Shown here: positions 35,499 to 46,506 of the stretch, piece after piece
Layout: each line of letters begins with the position of its first letter
Numbering within the stretch: position 1 is the first letter of the stretch
DNA from: Promicromonospora iranensis
Lineage (GTDB): Bacteria; Actinomycetota; Actinomycetes; Actinomycetales; Cellulomonadaceae
Assembly (NCBI RefSeq): GCF_028994805.1
Contig: NZ_JAJQQP010000001.1
Coordinates: 413,464-477,463 of the forward strand
DNA: 64,000 nt
Direction: 5' to 3'
Position numbers and translations under genes: made by a program
The notes under the pieces: generated by a model
Databases searched by the model: none
What the model was told of the DNA's origin: nothing
The model's input: the letters and a program-made list of their open reading frames with translations, nothing else

Positions 35499-38051
35499 AT
35501 GTCCACCTCGCGCACCGGCCGTGCTGACGCCGGTGCCGAACTGACCGACGCACCGCACACCGCACCGGCCGCCTCCGACCTCGTTCGCGTCGTCGACACG
35601 CCGGAAGAGCGCGTGCGGCACCCCCGCGCGCTGGTGTGGATGATCGGGTGCGCGCTCGGCGTCGCGGGCGTCATGTTCCTGTCGGTGGCCGCGCACGGCA
35701 CCACGGCGGGCGTCACCGAGGACGTCCGAAGCTTCAACGACCTGCTGGCCACGCTGCTGTTCGTGCCCGTCGCGGTGCTGCAGGGTCTGGTCAGCCTGTT
35801 CGCCCCGGTCGCCGTGATGATCGAGCTGGGGGTCCGCCGCCTGGGCCGGCAGATCGTCGAGTCGATCATCGGTGCCGTCCTCGGCCTGCTCCTGGGGGTC
35901 CTCACCACCGTCCTGCTGCACCAGTTCGGCTCGGACGAGCTCGTGCGGGGCATGTCGGTGTGGGAACGCGGGACCGGCTACGTGCTGGCCATCCCGGAGT
36001 ACGCGGTAGCCGTGACGGCGATGCTCACGGTCGCCGGCCCGGCCACCCGGCGTCGGACGGTCCGCATCTCGTGGAACCTGATGTTCGCGGCCCTGCTCAT
36101 CGTGCTGATCACCGGCCAGGTGTCGCTGCCGGGCGTGCTCGTCGCCCTGCTGCTCGGCCGGCTCGCCGGCTCGTCGGTGCAGTACGTCTCGGGCACCCGC
36201 AGCGAGCGGGCCTACGGGGCGGACCTCGTGGCGGCCGTGCGGCGCGCGGGCTTCGTGCCGACATCGCTGGCCCGCGTGCACGCCGAGCCGGAGCAGGCCG
36301 GCGACCCGGCCACGGCGTCCGCCCAGGCCGCCCGGAGCGCCGCCCCGGACGCAGCGCCGGCCGACCCGGTAGCCCTCGCGCTGAGCCGCGCGGGCGACCA
36401 CCGCGTGTACGCCCTCTACTGCGACGACGACGTGCGCCGCGACGTCGTGGTGCTCGACGGCGACCGTCAGGTCGTCGGGCTCATCACGCGCCTCTGGCGG
36501 GCCCTGCGGCTGCGCGGCATCGAGGGCCGGGCCGCCATCTCGCTCAAGGCCGTCGCCGAGCGCACCGCCCTCCTGTCCTTCGCCGCGACCGCTGCCGGGG
36601 TCCGCACCCCCCGGCTCCTGGGGATCGGCGAGTTCGGCGACTCGATCGCACTCGTCCTGGAGCACGCCTCCCCCGCCCGGTCGCTCCGGGACCTGCCCGA
36701 CGACGAGGTGCACGACGACGTCCTCGCCGAGGCCTGGGAACAGCTCGGCCGGGCCCACGGCACCGGGCTCACGCACCGTGCCCTCACGCAGGACGTCCTG
36801 CTCACGCACCGTGACCCCGACGGCGGCCCGCACGTGTGGATCACCGGCTGGGAGCAGGGCGACATCGCGTCGTCACCGCTGTCGCGGCGCCTCGACCTCG
36901 TGCAGATGCTGGCGCTCATCGGGCTGCGGGTCGGCCCGCGCCGCGCCGTCGCCTCGGCGGTCCGCGCCCTGCCCGACGCCGACATCGCCGCCATCGGGCC
37001 CCTGATCCAGTCGATCGCCCTGCCGCGCACCACCCGCGAGGAGGTGCGCCGCGCGAAGGGCCTCCTCGGAGAGCTGCGGGACGCGCTGGTGGAGCGGCTG
37101 CCCGAGGCCAGCGTGCAGCCGCAGCGCATCTCCCGGTTCAGCGCCCGCACGGTGTTCACCACGACGCTGATGATCATCGCGGTCGCCGTGATCGTCACCA
37201 CCATCAACTTCAACGAGATCGCGCAGGCCGTGCGCGAGGCCAACCCCTGGTGGATCGCGGTGGCGTTCGCTCTCGCCATCACCACCTGGTTCGGCGCCGG
37301 CCTCACGCTCGTCGCGTTCTCGCCGGCCCGCGTGCCGATCGGGCGCGCCACGCTCACTGCGGCGGCGGGCTCGTTCGTGGCGCTGGCGGCCCCGGCCGGG
37401 ATCGGTCCGGCGGCCCTGAACCTGCGGCTCCTGACCCAGCGCGGGGTCTCGATGTCGATGGCGGTCGCCACCGTGGCGCTGGTGCAGGTCTCGCAGTTCG
37501 TCGTCACGGTGCTGCTGCTCGTGGCCCTGTCGATCTTCACCGGGTCCGGTGCGCTCGTCGAGCTGCCGTCACCGGCGGTCCTGTTCACGCTGGCGGGCGT
37601 CGCGCTCGTCGTCGTCGCGACGCTGATGGTGCCGCCCGTGCGGCGCTGGGGCATGGGGTACATCGGGCCGCGGCTGCGGCAGGTGTGGCCCCGGCTCGCC
37701 CAGATGCTGAGCCACCCCGGCCGGCTGGCGCTCGGTGTGGCGGGCAACCTCATCATGACGCTCGGCTACATCGTCGCGCTGTGGTGCTGCCTCGCAGCCT
37801 TCGGGGAGTCGCTCTCGCTGGTCGACATCGCGCTCGTCAACCTCGTCGGCAACGCGCTGGGTGCGCTCATCCCGACGCCCGGCGGCCTGGGCGGTGTCGA
37901 GGGCGCCCTGACGGCCGGTCTGACGGCCGCCGGCGTGCCGGCCACCATCGCGTTCTCCGCGACCATCCTGTACCGCCTGTGCACCTACTGGGGCCGCGTG
38001 CCGATGGGCTGGGTCGCGATGAAGTACCTGGAGCGCAAGGGCGACCTCTGA
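35499..38051 (+). CDS. Kinase-like domain fused to a lysylphosphatidylglycerol-synthase-type membrane domain
   Basis: The 850-residue membrane protein has an N-terminal helix block (residues about 45-235), then a soluble middle (about 290-530). The middle contains LTQDVLLTHRDPDGGPHVWITGWEQGDIASSP, a kinase/APH-like pattern with an altered catalytic loop. It also has an earlier nucleotide-region-like stretch FAATAAGVRTPRLLGIGEF. The C-terminal ten-helix block (about 550-845) carries ALIPTPGGLGGVEGALTAGL, the conserved signature of the UPF0104/LPG-synthase TM flippase family. Such fusions are known in actinobacteria as putative lipid flippases with a regulatory kinase-like part; the function is not demonstrated. 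The ATG is at 35499. Confidence 0.82.
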   Translation: MSTSRTGRADAGAELTDAPHTAPAASDLVRVVDTPEERVRHPRALVWMIGCALGVAGVMFLSVAAHGTTAGVTEDVRSFNDLLATLLFVPVAVLQGLVSLFAPVAVMIELGVRRLGRQIVESIIGAVLGLLLGVLTTVLLHQFGSDELVRGMSVWERGTGYVLAIPEYAVAVTAMLTVAGPATRRRTVRISWNLMFAALLIVLITGQVSLPGVLVALLLGRLAGSSVQYVSGTRSERAYGADLVAAVRRAGFVPTSLARVHAEPEQAGDPATASAQAARSAAPDAAPADPVALALSRAGDHRVYALYCDDDVRRDVVVLDGDRQVVGLITRLWRALRLRGIEGRAAISLKAVAERTALLSFAATAAGVRTPRLLGIGEFGDSIALVLEHASPARSLRDLPDDEVHDDVLAEAWEQLGRAHGTGLTHRALTQDVLLTHRDPDGGPHVWITGWEQGDIASSPLSRRLDLVQMLALIGLRVGPRRAVASAVRALPDADIAAIGPLIQSIALPRTTREEVRRAKGLLGELRDALVERLPEASVQPQRISRFSARTVFTTTLMIIAVAVIVTTINFNEIAQAVREANPWWIAVAFALAITTWFGAGLTLVAFSPARVPIGRATLTAAAGSFVALAAPAGIGPAALNLRLLTQRGVSMSMAVATVALVQVSQFVVTVLLLVALSIFTGSGALVELPSPAVLFTLAGVALVVVATLMVPPVRRWGMGYIGPRLRQVWPRLAQMLSHPGRLALGVAGNLIMTLGYIVALWCCLAAFGESLSLVDIALVNLVGNALGALIPTPGGLGGVEGALTAGLTAAGVPATIAFSATILYRLCTYWGRVPMGWVAMKYLERKGDL

Positions 38052-38082
38052 CCGCACGCCGACCGCGCCGCGCTCCGGACGT

Positions 38083-38121
38083 GCGAAGGCCCGACCCCCT
38101 GGTGGGGAGCCGGGCCTTCGC
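38083..38121. terminator. Terminator between flippase fusion and HU genes
   Basis: GCGAAGGCCCG and its complement (38083-38093 and 38111-38121) form an 11-bp stem. The two genes converge here, and an A-tract/T-tract (TAAAAATCA) lies on the HU side. Confidence 0.8.
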
Positions 38122-38148
38122 GTCGCTGTAAAAATCAGCGGCGAAGCG

Positions 38149-38430
38149 TCACTTCGCGACGGCCTTCTTCAGCAGCGAGCCGGCGCTGATCTTGACACCG
38201 AAGTTCGCCGGGATCTGGATCTCCTCGCCGGTGCGCGGGTTACGACCCGTGCGGGCGGCACGCTCGACGCGCTCGGCCGAGAGGAAGCCCGTCACCTTGA
38301 CGGCCTCGCCCTTGGCGAGCGACTCGATCAGCACCTCCTGGAAGGCGTTGAGCGCGGCCTCGGCCTCGGTCTTGTTGATCTCAGCCTTGTTGGCGATGGC
38401 CGAGACGAGCTCGGACTTGTTGAGCGACAT
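38149..38430 (-). CDS. hup: HU family DNA-binding protein
   Basis: This nucleoid-associated histone-like protein has 93 residues. It reads MSLNKSELVSAIANKAEINK, with the beta-arm RTGRNPRTGEEIQIPAN that enters the minor groove. There is no Lys/Ala-rich C-terminal extension as found in mycobacterial HU. The ATG at 38430 follows AAGGGAA. It stands alone and is expected to be highly expressed. Confidence 0.96.
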   Translation of the reverse strand: MSLNKSELVSAIANKAEINKTEAEAALNAFQEVLIESLAKGEAVKVTGFLSAERVERAARTGRNPRTGEEIQIPANFGVKISAGSLLKKAVAK

Positions 38431-38703
38431 GCGGTTCCCTTCTTCGGTCACGTCGTGCGGCGGTACCCGCCCGACGACGAGGCCCCATACTGCCAGCAGA
38501 TCGGCAGGAATTCGCGGAGAACGGGCACTTCTACGGCGAGTCGTGGGTAACTTTCTGCTCTCAGAGGACGCGAACCTGTGTACGAGCCTGTGGACGACGA
38601 CGGTGAAGGGCCTCCGAGGCAGTGTCACCCCGCACTATCCGATGACTTCCGCAACCCATAGCGGTCTACCGTTCCGGTACTGCTACGCCAATGAGAGGAA
38701 ATC

Positions 38704-40146
38704 GTGGAGAAACCGCCGCCCGAGGTCCCAGCCACCGTCGAAGGCGCCGTGAACGGCTCCCAGGACGCCACGGAACCCGGCGTTCCCGCTCCCGCGGACG
38801 TGCCGCACGCCCGCCGCAACCTGGTCGTGCTCGTGTTCAGCAACCTGCTGGCGGGGGTCGGGGTCGCGTCGGGTGCCGCCGTCGGCGCGCTGCTCGCCGA
38901 GAGCCTAGGTGGGACGTCCATGGCCGGCCTGGCACAGGCCGTCGGCGTGCTCGCCGCCGCGGTCGCCTCGATCCCGCTCGCGACGCTCGCGCAGGTCCGC
39001 GGACGCCGGTGGGCGCTGTCGCTCGGCTACGCCCTGTCCACGATCGGCGCGCTGCTCATCGTGACGGCGGCGGTGGTGGGGCAGCTCGTCGTGCTGCTGG
39101 TGGGCCTCACCCTGTACGGCGTCGCGAACGCGACCAACCTGCAGTCCCGGTACGCGGCCGCCGACAACGTCGGTTCGGGGGCCCGGGCCAGGACCATGTC
39201 GGTCGTCCTGTGGTCCACCACGGTCGGCTCCGTGGTCGGGCCCAACCTCGCGGCGCCCGGTGCGGTGGTGGGCAGCGGGCTCGGCGTGCCCGCGCTCGGC
39301 GGTCCCTATCTCTTCTCGATCGTCGCGTACCTGCTGGCCGGGCTCGTGCTCGCGGTGCTGTACCGGGACCCGGTGGGCAGCGTCGCGGTGGCGGCCGCCA
39401 CCACCGCCGCCGGGCGGCCGAGGACGCAGGACGACGGCGCCGCGCGCGCCGAGCCCCGGCGGACCGGTGCCCTGGCCGCGCTGCGGTGGGCGTGGGCCCA
39501 CCCGCGGGCACGGTTCGCCGTGGTGACCACCGCCGTGGCGCACGGCGTGATGATCATGGTGATGGTGATGACGCCGGTGCACATGCAGCACGGCGGGATG
39601 TCGCTGCAGCTCGTCGGCATCGTGATCAGCCTGCACGTGCTGGGGATGTTCGCGTTCAGCCCGGTGTTCGGGTGGCTGGCCGACCGGTTCGGCCCGCTGC
39701 GGGTCGCCGTCGGCGGGATGGTGCTCCAGGGTGCGGCGGTCGTCCTGGGCTTCACGGCGGCGGCTTTGGTGCCCGAATCCGGTACGGCGGCCGGTGCGCA
39801 CGCCGGGCACGGCGGCGCCGGGCCGGCACTCGACACGGAGGTGCTCACGGCGGTCGCGCTCGTGCTGCTCGGGCTCGGCTGGTCGGCGTGCGTGATCGCG
39901 TCGTCGGCGGTGCTGGCTTCCGTGGCGGAGCCGCACGTCAAGCTGCCCCTGCAGGGTGCGACGGACGCGCTGATGAACTACTTCGGCGCGGGCTCCGCCG
40001 CTCTCGCCGGCCCGCTCCTGGCCTGGGGCGGGTTCCAGGCGGTCAACACGGCGGGCGCCATCCTGCTCGTGCCGGCCGTCGTGACGGTGGTCCTGGCGGT
40101 CCGAGCGGCGAGGACACCGCGGACCGCCGACGACCCGGCACGCTAG
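38704..40146 (+). CDS. MFS transporter
   Basis: This twelve-helix major facilitator has 480 residues. The N-terminal half includes RRNLVVLVFSNLLAGVGVA and QVRGRRWALSLGYA, with the loop 2-3 motif region weakly conserved. The C-terminal half has VFGWLADRFGPLRVAVGGM (the motif A repeat) and a His-rich loop GAHAGHGGAG near residue 365. The central linker is long and Arg-rich. The start is GTG at 38704 behind GAGAGGAA. The substrate is unknown; its neighbour is a copper-binding CopC. It ends in a palindromic CTAG shared with the stop of that gene. Confidence 0.85.
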   Translation: MEKPPPEVPATVEGAVNGSQDATEPGVPAPADVPHARRNLVVLVFSNLLAGVGVASGAAVGALLAESLGGTSMAGLAQAVGVLAAAVASIPLATLAQVRGRRWALSLGYALSTIGALLIVTAAVVGQLVVLLVGLTLYGVANATNLQSRYAAADNVGSGARARTMSVVLWSTTVGSVVGPNLAAPGAVVGSGLGVPALGGPYLFSIVAYLLAGLVLAVLYRDPVGSVAVAAATTAAGRPRTQDDGAARAEPRRTGALAALRWAWAHPRARFAVVTTAVAHGVMIMVMVMTPVHMQHGGMSLQLVGIVISLHVLGMFAFSPVFGWLADRFGPLRVAVGGMVLQGAAVVLGFTAAALVPESGTAAGAHAGHGGAGPALDTEVLTAVALVLLGLGWSACVIASSAVLASVAEPHVKLPLQGATDALMNYFGAGSAALAGPLLAWGGFQAVNTAGAILLVPAVVTVVLAVRAARTPRTADDPAR

Positions 40147-40895
40147 CCCTTCGGCTTGTCGTCCGGGTTGGCGTTGTGCCTCTCGCCGTCCAGGTCGTCC
40201 GGGTCGGGCTCGTTGGCCTGGCGCAGCCGGTCGTTCTCGAGGATCTTGCGGCGCATCATCACCACGACCCCCAGCACGACCAGCACCGCGGCGACGATCC
40301 CACCGGTCACGGCCAGGCCGCTGACACCGGCGCCGTCCCCGGCACCGGCCAGCTGGGACGGCGCGGTCGGCTGCTCGACGCCGTCGGGGGCCGACGTGCC
40401 GGCCTCGGCCGGCTCGGCCTCCTGGGTGGACATCTCGGGCTCTTCGGTGGACTCGGCGCTCGGGGTCGCGGTGGGCTCGGCGGCGCCCTCCACCACGTAG
40501 CTGAACTCGCCGTCGATGGGGTGGCCGTCGGAGGAGACCACGTGCCACGCGACGTCGTAGCTGCCGGCGGGCAGGTCATCGGCGATCTGGGCGGTCACCA
40601 CCTTGTCGTCGACCTGGATGTCCTGGCCCTGCGCGGTGGCGCCGTCGGGGCCGACCAGGGCGATCTCGATGCCCGTGTCGAGGGGCGCCGCGCTGAAGGT
40701 GAGCGAGATGCTCGTCGGGTGCTCGTCGAGCGTCGCGCCGTCCTTCGGGTCGGACGACAGGAGCTGGTCGTGAGCGCTCGCCGGACCGCCCACCAGCAGG
40801 AGTGCCGCACAGGTGAGCACCGCCGCGAACAGAGTGATCACGCGGACGAGGCGACGGTTCCCGGGCCGAGCCAGGGCAACGGAGACGGCAGGCAT
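40143..40895 (-). CDS. CopC domain copper-resistance protein
   Basis: This secreted or anchored CopC-like protein has 250 residues. The signal peptide ends ...PASA, leaving the copper-ligand His at the mature N-terminus (HDQLLSSDPKDGATL). The CopC beta-sandwich then runs to SDGHPIDGEFSYVV, where the second ligand His lies. An Ala/Glu/Pro/Thr linker and one C-terminal transmembrane helix (VTGGIVAAVLVVLGVVVMM) followed by a charged tail suggest membrane anchoring. It is convergent to the MFS gene with a 4-base overlap. The ATG at 40895 is the best start. Confidence 0.88.
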   Translation of the reverse strand: MPAVSVALARPGNRRLVRVITLFAAVLTCAALLLVGGPASAHDQLLSSDPKDGATLDEHPTSISLTFSAAPLDTGIEIALVGPDGATAQGQDIQVDDKVVTAQIADDLPAGSYDVAWHVVSSDGHPIDGEFSYVVEGAAEPTATPSAESTEEPEMSTQEAEPAEAGTSAPDGVEQPTAPSQLAGAGDGAGVSGLAVTGGIVAAVLVVLGVVVMMRRKILENDRLRQANEPDPDDLDGERHNANPDDKPKG

Positions 40896-40987
40896 ACGTG
40901 GCACCTTACCTGCCCCGGTCCGGGGCGTGAGCGTCGCCGCGGTCTGTCCGCCACGAGCGTGACGACCGCGCCCGCGACCCGGCCCGA

Positions 40988-43096
<2,109 letters not shown>

Positions 43097-43189
43097 GGGT
43101 TCGAGTCTATGGATGCGGGCGCAGGGTGCCCGTCGTCGCACGAGCTCGTGCACCGTCGATGTCAGTGGTGGCTGGCATCCTTTCCGGCC

Positions 43190-43234
43190 ATGGGGATCCT
43201 CACCGACTACTTCATCGCTGCCTCCGACGCCTGA
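43190..43234 (+). pseudogene. Possible relic: isolated N-terminus MGILTDYFIAASDA
   Basis: A 14-codon frame in the nadE upstream gap reads MGILTDYFIAASDA then a stop. This resembles the opening of actinobacterial hypothetical proteins that begin MG(I/V)LTDYF and continue for 150 residues. It could be a truncated gene or chance; there is no good ribosome site. Confidence 0.25.
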
Positions 43235-43359
43235 GCCGTCCGGCCGAGCGCTGTGCGGCAGCCCGCGCGACGACCGATGAGATCCGCCGTCGGGCGGCGT
43301 CTGTCCTGCCAGAACGCGGTGCCCGCCGGTACCGCACGTCCATGTGAAAGGGAGTCTCC

Positions 43360-43656
43360 ATGTCATTCCAGGCCTATCTCGACGCCGTCGAGACCAAGAC
43401 CGGCCACACCCCGCGCGAGCTCATCAGGCTCGCGGAGGAGCGTGGGTTCGACGCGTCCACCAAGGCCGGTCCGATCCTCGAGTGGCTCAAGGAGGACTAC
43501 GGTCTGGGCCGCGGGCACGGCATGGCGATGGTCCACGTCATCACCAAGGGCCCGCAGATCAGCACCAAGCACGTGGGCACGGCCGGGACGCACCGCGACG
43601 AGTCCGACACCCTCTGGCTCGACGGCAAGGCGACCAACCCGGCGGCGTCCGGCTGA
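43360..43656 (+). CDS. DUF4287 domain protein
   Basis: This is a 98-residue cytosolic protein. It reads MSFQAYLDAVETKTGHTPRE, then STKAGPILEWLKEDYGLGRGHGMAMVHVI, the pattern of the DUF4287 family. Function unknown; family members are small and single-domain. The ATG at 43360 is preceded by AAAGGGAG. It is monocistronic by position, with an amidohydrolase gene about 56 bases after its end. Confidence 0.85.
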   Translation: MSFQAYLDAVETKTGHTPRELIRLAEERGFDASTKAGPILEWLKEDYGLGRGHGMAMVHVITKGPQISTKHVGTAGTHRDESDTLWLDGKATNPAASG

Positions 43657-43712
43657 GTGGCCGGCCGGGCCGGGTGTCCTGACGCCTCGTTACCTCGGGT
43701 AATGATGTACCC

Positions 43713-44948
43713 ATGACAACCCGCTCCACCATCGCCATCGTCAACGCCCACGTCGTCCCCGTCGCCACCGAGGCGATCGAGCACGGGACGGTCCTCATCG
43801 AGGACGGCGTCATCACCGCCGTCGGGCCGGACGTGGCCGTCCCGGACGGCATCCGGACCATCGACGCGCAGGGCCGGTGGCTCCTGCCGGGGTTCGTCGA
43901 GGCCCACGGCCACCTCGGTGTGCACGAGGAGGGCGAGGGCTGGGCCGGCAACGACACCAACGAGATGACCGATCCTGACGGTTCCGCGCTGCGCGCCCTC
44001 GACGCCATCCACATCGACGAGGAGGGCTTCCGTGACGCTCTCGCCGGCGGCGTGACGACGGCGGTCATCAAGCCGGGGTCGGGCAACCCGATCGGCGGCC
44101 AGACCGTCGCGATCAAGACCTGGGGCGGCCGTACCGTCGACGAGCAGGTCCTCAGCGACTCGGTGTCGGTCAAGAGCGCGCTCGGCGAGAACCCGAAGCG
44201 CGTCTACGGGGACAAGAAGCAGCTGCCGTCGACCCGCCTGGGCGTCGCCGCGGTGATCCGCAAGGCGTTCGTCGACGCCCAGAACTACATCGCCAGGCGT
44301 GACGCCGCGGCGGCCGAGGGCAAGCCGTTCGAGCGCGACCTCGCCAAGGAGACCCTGGCCCGCGTCCTGGCCGGCGAGCTCGCCTGGGACCAGCACACCC
44401 ACCGCGCCGACGACATCGCGACGGCGATCCGGCTCTCCGAGGAGTTCGGCTACCGCCTCGTCATCAACCACGGTACCGAGGGTCACAAGGTCGCCGACGT
44501 CCTCGCCGAGAAGGACATCCCGGTCATCTACGGCCCCATGTTCACGTCCCGCTCCAAGGTCGAGCTGCGCGACCGCTCGATCCTCAACCTGGTCAAGATG
44601 GCCGACGCCGGCGTCCGTGTCGCGATCACCACCGACCACCCCGTCATCCCGATCAACTTCCTGGTGCACCAGGCGACCTTCGCCCTGCGCGACGGCCTGC
44701 CCTGGGCCACGGCCCTGGCCGCGATCACCACCAACCCGGCGTCGTTCCTCGGCCTGGACGACCGGGTGGGCGCCATCAAGGAAGGGCTCGACGGCGACGT
44801 CGTGCTCTGGTCCGGCGACCCGCTCGACACGACGGCGCGCGCCGAGCGCGTCTTCATCACAGGCACCGAGGTCTACACCTGGGACCCCGCCGCGGAAGCC
44901 GGCCGCGGAGCCGGCCGCGTCCTGGAACGCTCAACCCGCTTCGCCTGA
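43713..44948 (+). CDS. Amidohydrolase (imidazolonepropionase-like)
   Basis: This metal-dependent hydrolase has a TIM-barrel fold and 411 residues. It has the N-terminal beta-domain MTTRSTIAIVNAHVVPVATE and the first metal-site region LLPGFVEAHGHLGVHEEG, where the usual HxH is written HGH. A lysine or glutamate follows in TTAVIKPGSGNPIGGQ, and the late Asp ligand sits in VAITTDHPVIPINFL. Known relatives hydrolyse cyclic amides or small amidine substrates; the exact substrate is unclear. No operon partners are evident, and it is followed by the second hairpin element. Confidence 0.85.
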   Translation: MTTRSTIAIVNAHVVPVATEAIEHGTVLIEDGVITAVGPDVAVPDGIRTIDAQGRWLLPGFVEAHGHLGVHEEGEGWAGNDTNEMTDPDGSALRALDAIHIDEEGFRDALAGGVTTAVIKPGSGNPIGGQTVAIKTWGGRTVDEQVLSDSVSVKSALGENPKRVYGDKKQLPSTRLGVAAVIRKAFVDAQNYIARRDAAAAEGKPFERDLAKETLARVLAGELAWDQHTHRADDIATAIRLSEEFGYRLVINHGTEGHKVADVLAEKDIPVIYGPMFTSRSKVELRDRSILNLVKMADAGVRVAITTDHPVIPINFLVHQATFALRDGLPWATALAAITTNPASFLGLDDRVGAIKEGLDGDVVLWSGDPLDTTARAERVFITGTEVYTWDPAAEAGRGAGRVLERSTRFA

Positions 44949-44956
44949 CCCCACGC

Positions 44957-45037
44957 GGTCGGCAGAACGTCGCATGGTCGGCAGAACGTCAGGTGGTCGG
45001 TACCCCGGAATGCCGATCACCTGACGTTCTGCCGACC
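44957..45037. repeat. GGTCGGCAGAACGTC hairpin element, copy 2
   Basis: A direct copy of the unit GGTCGGCAGAACGTC (44957-44971) precedes a hairpin with 27-base arms (44976-45002 and 45011-45037) and an 8-base loop. The arms pair at 25 of 27 positions, with the other two as wobbles. The unit spacing is 19 bases. It sits between the amidohydrolase and DUF418 genes, and the DUF418 stop lies inside the left arm. Confidence 0.9.
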
Positions 45038-46269
45038 GCCCCACCGGGCGGTCCGGCCCCCTCATCCAGCAGCCTGGGTCCGTAGGTGAGTCGGCGCAGC
45101 AGGACTTCGAACGGCCCGCGCTTGCCCGCCTTGTCGAGCAGGACCGCGACGACGACGGTGAGCACCCAGGTCCCGAACGCGAACCCGAACGCCGTCAGGT
45201 AGCCCATGTCGTCACCGAGGCCGAAGCCCCAGGCGGTGAGCAGCGGCGCCATGATGATCGACTGCAGCAGGTAGCAGGTGAGCGAGCGCTCGCCGACTGC
45301 CGCGAGTGCTCCCGGCACGCCGCGGCGTCCGTAGCCGCGGAGCTTGTGGGCGAGGAGCGCGAAGCCGCAGATGTACCCGATGCCGGCGTACATGCCACCC
45401 AGGAGGGTCAGCCCGACCGCGACCGTGTGGGTCCCTCCCGCCGGGTCCCACACGCCGAGGCCGATGAGGGCGACCGGCAGCGAGCTGGCGAGGTTCACGG
45501 CCATGCCGGTGAGGAACACGAGCTTGAGTCGGCGCAGGTGCTCCTCGGGGCGGTCGAGCCAGCCTGAGCGTTGGAGCAGGATGCCGACGAGGATCATCGG
45601 GATGAACTCCGCCAGGACGAGCGCCCCGGCCATGTTGATGAGCGAGGAGAGCGGCCCGAAGGCGAGCTGCTCCAGGTACGGGTGCAGCTCGGCGGGGGCC
45701 GGCGACTCGCCACCCTCGCTCGCGGTGACCCAGCTCATCACCGGCACCGTGATCACGAGCACGTACACCGAGCTCCAGATCAGCCAGCGCTTCAGGGCGG
45801 GTGTGGAGAGGTGCAGGAAGAACAGGGCGACGAGCGCGGTGGCGCCGTAGCGGGCGAGGATGTCGCCGTCGAACAGGAAGGTGGCGTGGACCAGGCCGAA
45901 GGCCACGAGCCACCAGGAGCGGCGCCGCATCACCGTGCGGACGTCCTTGACCTCCATGCCCCGCGTGAACATGCGCGAGGCCATGACGGCCATGCCGAAG
46001 CCGAAGAGGACGGCGAACATCGGACGGGAGCGCTCGGCCACGATGAGCTGCTCGAAGAACAGTCCGATGTGGTCGGCGGTGCCGAGGCCGGAGAGGTGGC
46101 CGTAGGCGTCGGACTCCCTGCCCCACAGGTAGAGCGGGACGTTGGCGAGCGCGATGAACAGGAGCATCCCGCCCCGGGCGATGTCGGGGGCGAGCGAGCG
46201 CTCGGACCTGGTGATCGGCCTTGGCGTTCGAGGCGGCCCGGCGACGGCGGCTGGGGGTGCGGTGGTCAC
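44989..46269 (-). CDS. DUF418 domain membrane protein
   Basis: This polytopic membrane protein has 426 residues and about ten hydrophobic segments. The DUF418 hallmark GERSLTCYLLQSIIMAPLL is present, as are FAVLFGFGMAVMASRM and YAGIGYICGFALLAHKL. The family is of unknown function, possibly acyltransferase-like membrane proteins. The start is GTG at 46269 with AGGAGTCCCT upstream. The last residues (VGRTSGDRHSGVPTT) are encoded by the hairpin element and are not part of the family domain. The open frame therefore ends in a repeat. Confidence 0.85.
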   Translation of the reverse strand: MTTAPPAAVAGPPRTPRPITRSERSLAPDIARGGMLLFIALANVPLYLWGRESDAYGHLSGLGTADHIGLFFEQLIVAERSRPMFAVLFGFGMAVMASRMFTRGMEVKDVRTVMRRRSWWLVAFGLVHATFLFDGDILARYGATALVALFFLHLSTPALKRWLIWSSVYVLVITVPVMSWVTASEGGESPAPAELHPYLEQLAFGPLSSLINMAGALVLAEFIPMILVGILLQRSGWLDRPEEHLRRLKLVFLTGMAVNLASSLPVALIGLGVWDPAGGTHTVAVGLTLLGGMYAGIGYICGFALLAHKLRGYGRRGVPGALAAVGERSLTCYLLQSIIMAPLLTAWGFGLGDDMGYLTAFGFAFGTWVLTVVVAVLLDKAGKRGPFEVLLRRLTYGPRLLDEGAGPPGGAVGRTSGDRHSGVPTT

Positions 46270-46382
46270 AGGGACTCCTCAGGTACGGGCGCTGGTTGTC
46301 GTTGCGAGCCTAGGGAGCACCGGGTGCACAAAGCGGTAGTGCAGACCCCCCGACCTCGCCTCCGGTCTGCGGTACCCACCGC

Positions 46383-46424
46383 GGTTCTCCGGGCCGCCAG
46401 AACCTCAGATGGTCGGTAGAACCT
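46383..46424. repeat. Degenerate relative of the GGTCGG-AGAACG element
   Basis: AGAACC occurs at 46399 and 46418, spaced 19 bases like the units of the element at 44957. Over 46398-46424 it matches at most positions (CAGAAC.TC..ATGGTCGG.AGAAC.T). A GGTTCT...AGAACC hairpin (46383-46404) overlaps it. It lies in the upstream region of the two-component genes. Confidence 0.6.
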
Positions 46425-46506
46425 TGCTCGGGCGGGCACCCCGGTGCCGGGTGAGGTGGTACCGGAGGCCGAGGCGTTCGGGAGCGGCGCGGCGTAGCGT
46501 GCGAGC

